Assembly: GCA_905160935.1 (NCBI GenBank)
Contig: CAJHZI010000208.1
Location: 973,001-1,037,000 of the forward strand
DNA: 64,000 nucleotides
Direction: 5' to 3'
Source: Enchytraeus crypticus
Lineage: Eukaryota; Annelida; Clitellata; Enchytraeida; Enchytraeidae
The translations under genes were made by a program, and so were the position numbers. Under the pieces are notes generated by a model. The model saw nothing but the letters and a program-made list of their open reading frames with translations. It was not told the origin of the DNA and did no database searches. Positions 63,311 to 64,000 of the stretch are shown here, piece by piece (position 1 is the stretch's first letter; each line of letters begins with the position of its first letter).

Positions 63311-63517
63311 TATTATTATTATTACTAGTGTATTATTATTATTACTAGTGTATTATTATTATTACTAGTGTATTATTATTATTACTAGTGTATTATTATT
63401 ATTACTAGTGTATTATTATTATTACTAGTGTATTATTATTATTACTAGTGTATTATTATTATTACTAGTGTATTATTATTATTACTAGTGTATTATTATT
63501 ATTACTAGTGTATTATT
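63311..63517 (+). repeat. Perfect 20-bp minisatellite, ten copies
   Basis: Ten identical copies of TATTATTATTATTACTAGTG from 63311 to 63510, then a partial copy. The lack of any mismatch implies recent expansion or active homogenisation, though assembly copy number may be unreliable. It lies in the D-E intron. Confidence 0.95.
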
Positions 63518-63539
63518 TCTAATTAAATAAATAAATTGA

Positions 63540-63593
63540 CATAATTTGCATAATTTGCATAATTTGCATAATTTGCATAATTTGCATAATTTG
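63540..63593 (+). repeat. 9-bp array forming the exon E 3' splice region
   Basis: About six copies of CATAATTTG run to within five bases of the exon E acceptor AG. The sequence where a branch point and pyrimidine tract should lie is therefore the array itself. Confidence 0.9.
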
Positions 63594-63598
63594 TGCAG

Positions 63599-63925
63599 GT
63601 CGGCATTCCGAAACTGGAAGCCTCTGTTATTATACTATGCCCGGTATCAACAATGAAAACCCAACAGAGTTCTTCCGCATACTCAGGCTTGCCTACGTCA
63701 AACCTTTGGGCAGCCAACTCCTTCCTGAAATTCCATCTATACATCCCTTCGACTACCATATCTTCACTCCGGAAATCCTTCGCTGTAGGGATCCTGGCGG
63801 ATTTGGAGGAACTGGAGGAGGCTCCAGGGAAGGTTCAGATGGAACCCCCTCAGAAATCAACGAAAGTAGAATGGAGAGAATGAAGGAAACGTTTTCCAGA
63901 GCGCTGGCGCATCTTAGGACATCAG
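63599..63925 (+). CDS. Exon E of the three-module protein (internal or terminal)
   Basis: Starts after TTGTGCAG at 63598. Two bases complete a Gly codon split with exon D and the frame continues RHSETGSLCYYTMPG. It holds the rest of module 3, including FFRILRLAYVKPLG, which parallels YFCRGLRLWLVP of module 1. A Gly/Ser-rich linker (GGFGGTGGG) follows, then a helix MERMKETFSRALAHLRTS that could begin a fourth module. A candidate donor, TCAG|GTCTGT at 63926, is again one base into a codon. If unused, the frame ends two codons later at TAG (63931-63933), with AATAAA at 63966. I favour continuation because of the phase and the new helix, but a terminal exon is possible. Confidence 0.78.
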
Positions 63926-64000
63926 GTCTGTAGCAATTTTGTCAGAGAACTAGGTCCAACATAATAATAAATTTTGTCTTTTTATAGTCGTTATGGGTCG

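Noticed and set aside
63311-63510. CRISPR-like regular direct repeats
   Set aside because: The repeats are contiguous with no spacers, and the DNA is clearly eukaryotic.

Overview
This window looks like AT-rich nuclear DNA from an invertebrate animal, probably a protostome. Coding sequence is split into short exons with GT/AG borders. Most of the rest is microsatellite, minisatellite, tRNA-derived SINE and 5'-truncated LINE. The first coding exon of a neuroligin-like gene has the long loop before the conserved EDCL motif that I associate with protostome neuroligins. I cannot name the phylum.

Layout. About 2.9-3.5 kb (minus strand) holds that neuroligin-like exon, with a signal peptide and the start of the cholinesterase-like domain; its next exon must lie left of the window. 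From about 4.6 to 54 kb I recognise no certain host gene. That stretch holds a CR1/Jockey-group LINE 3' half (9.6-11.0 kb), a second fragment of its 3' tail (28.7 kb), another LINE C-terminus (25.5 kb), at least seven fragments of a third LINE whose 3' end runs into (GA)n, five kinds of SINE or SINE-like repeat, and about a dozen minisatellites with units of 10-41 bp. Three open segments with good splice-like borders (33.2, 34.1 and 41.9 kb) are weak exon candidates.

From 54,967 to the right edge, five plus-strand exons (A-E) splice in phase and encode about 320 residues of a protein I do not recognise. It has three diverged copies of a module of roughly 85-90 residues: a helix with L-x-x-[KR]-[AT]-N-x-[WK], a strand with V-x(n)-[EQ]-[ST]-[VI]-[TA], then a [YF]-F-x-R-like strand.

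The most unusual point is in this same gene. Tandem arrays abut or incorporate its splice sites. A 36-bp array before exon A repeats the exon A acceptor sequence. A 30-bp array after exon D repeats the exon D donor sequence. Nearly the whole 431-bp D-E intron is three successive tandem arrays, including ten perfect 20-bp copies and a 9-bp array that supplies the exon E 3' splice region. The SINE-like repeats also look modular: two families share a 5' head, and one of them shares its 3' tail with the (GA)n-tailed LINE.
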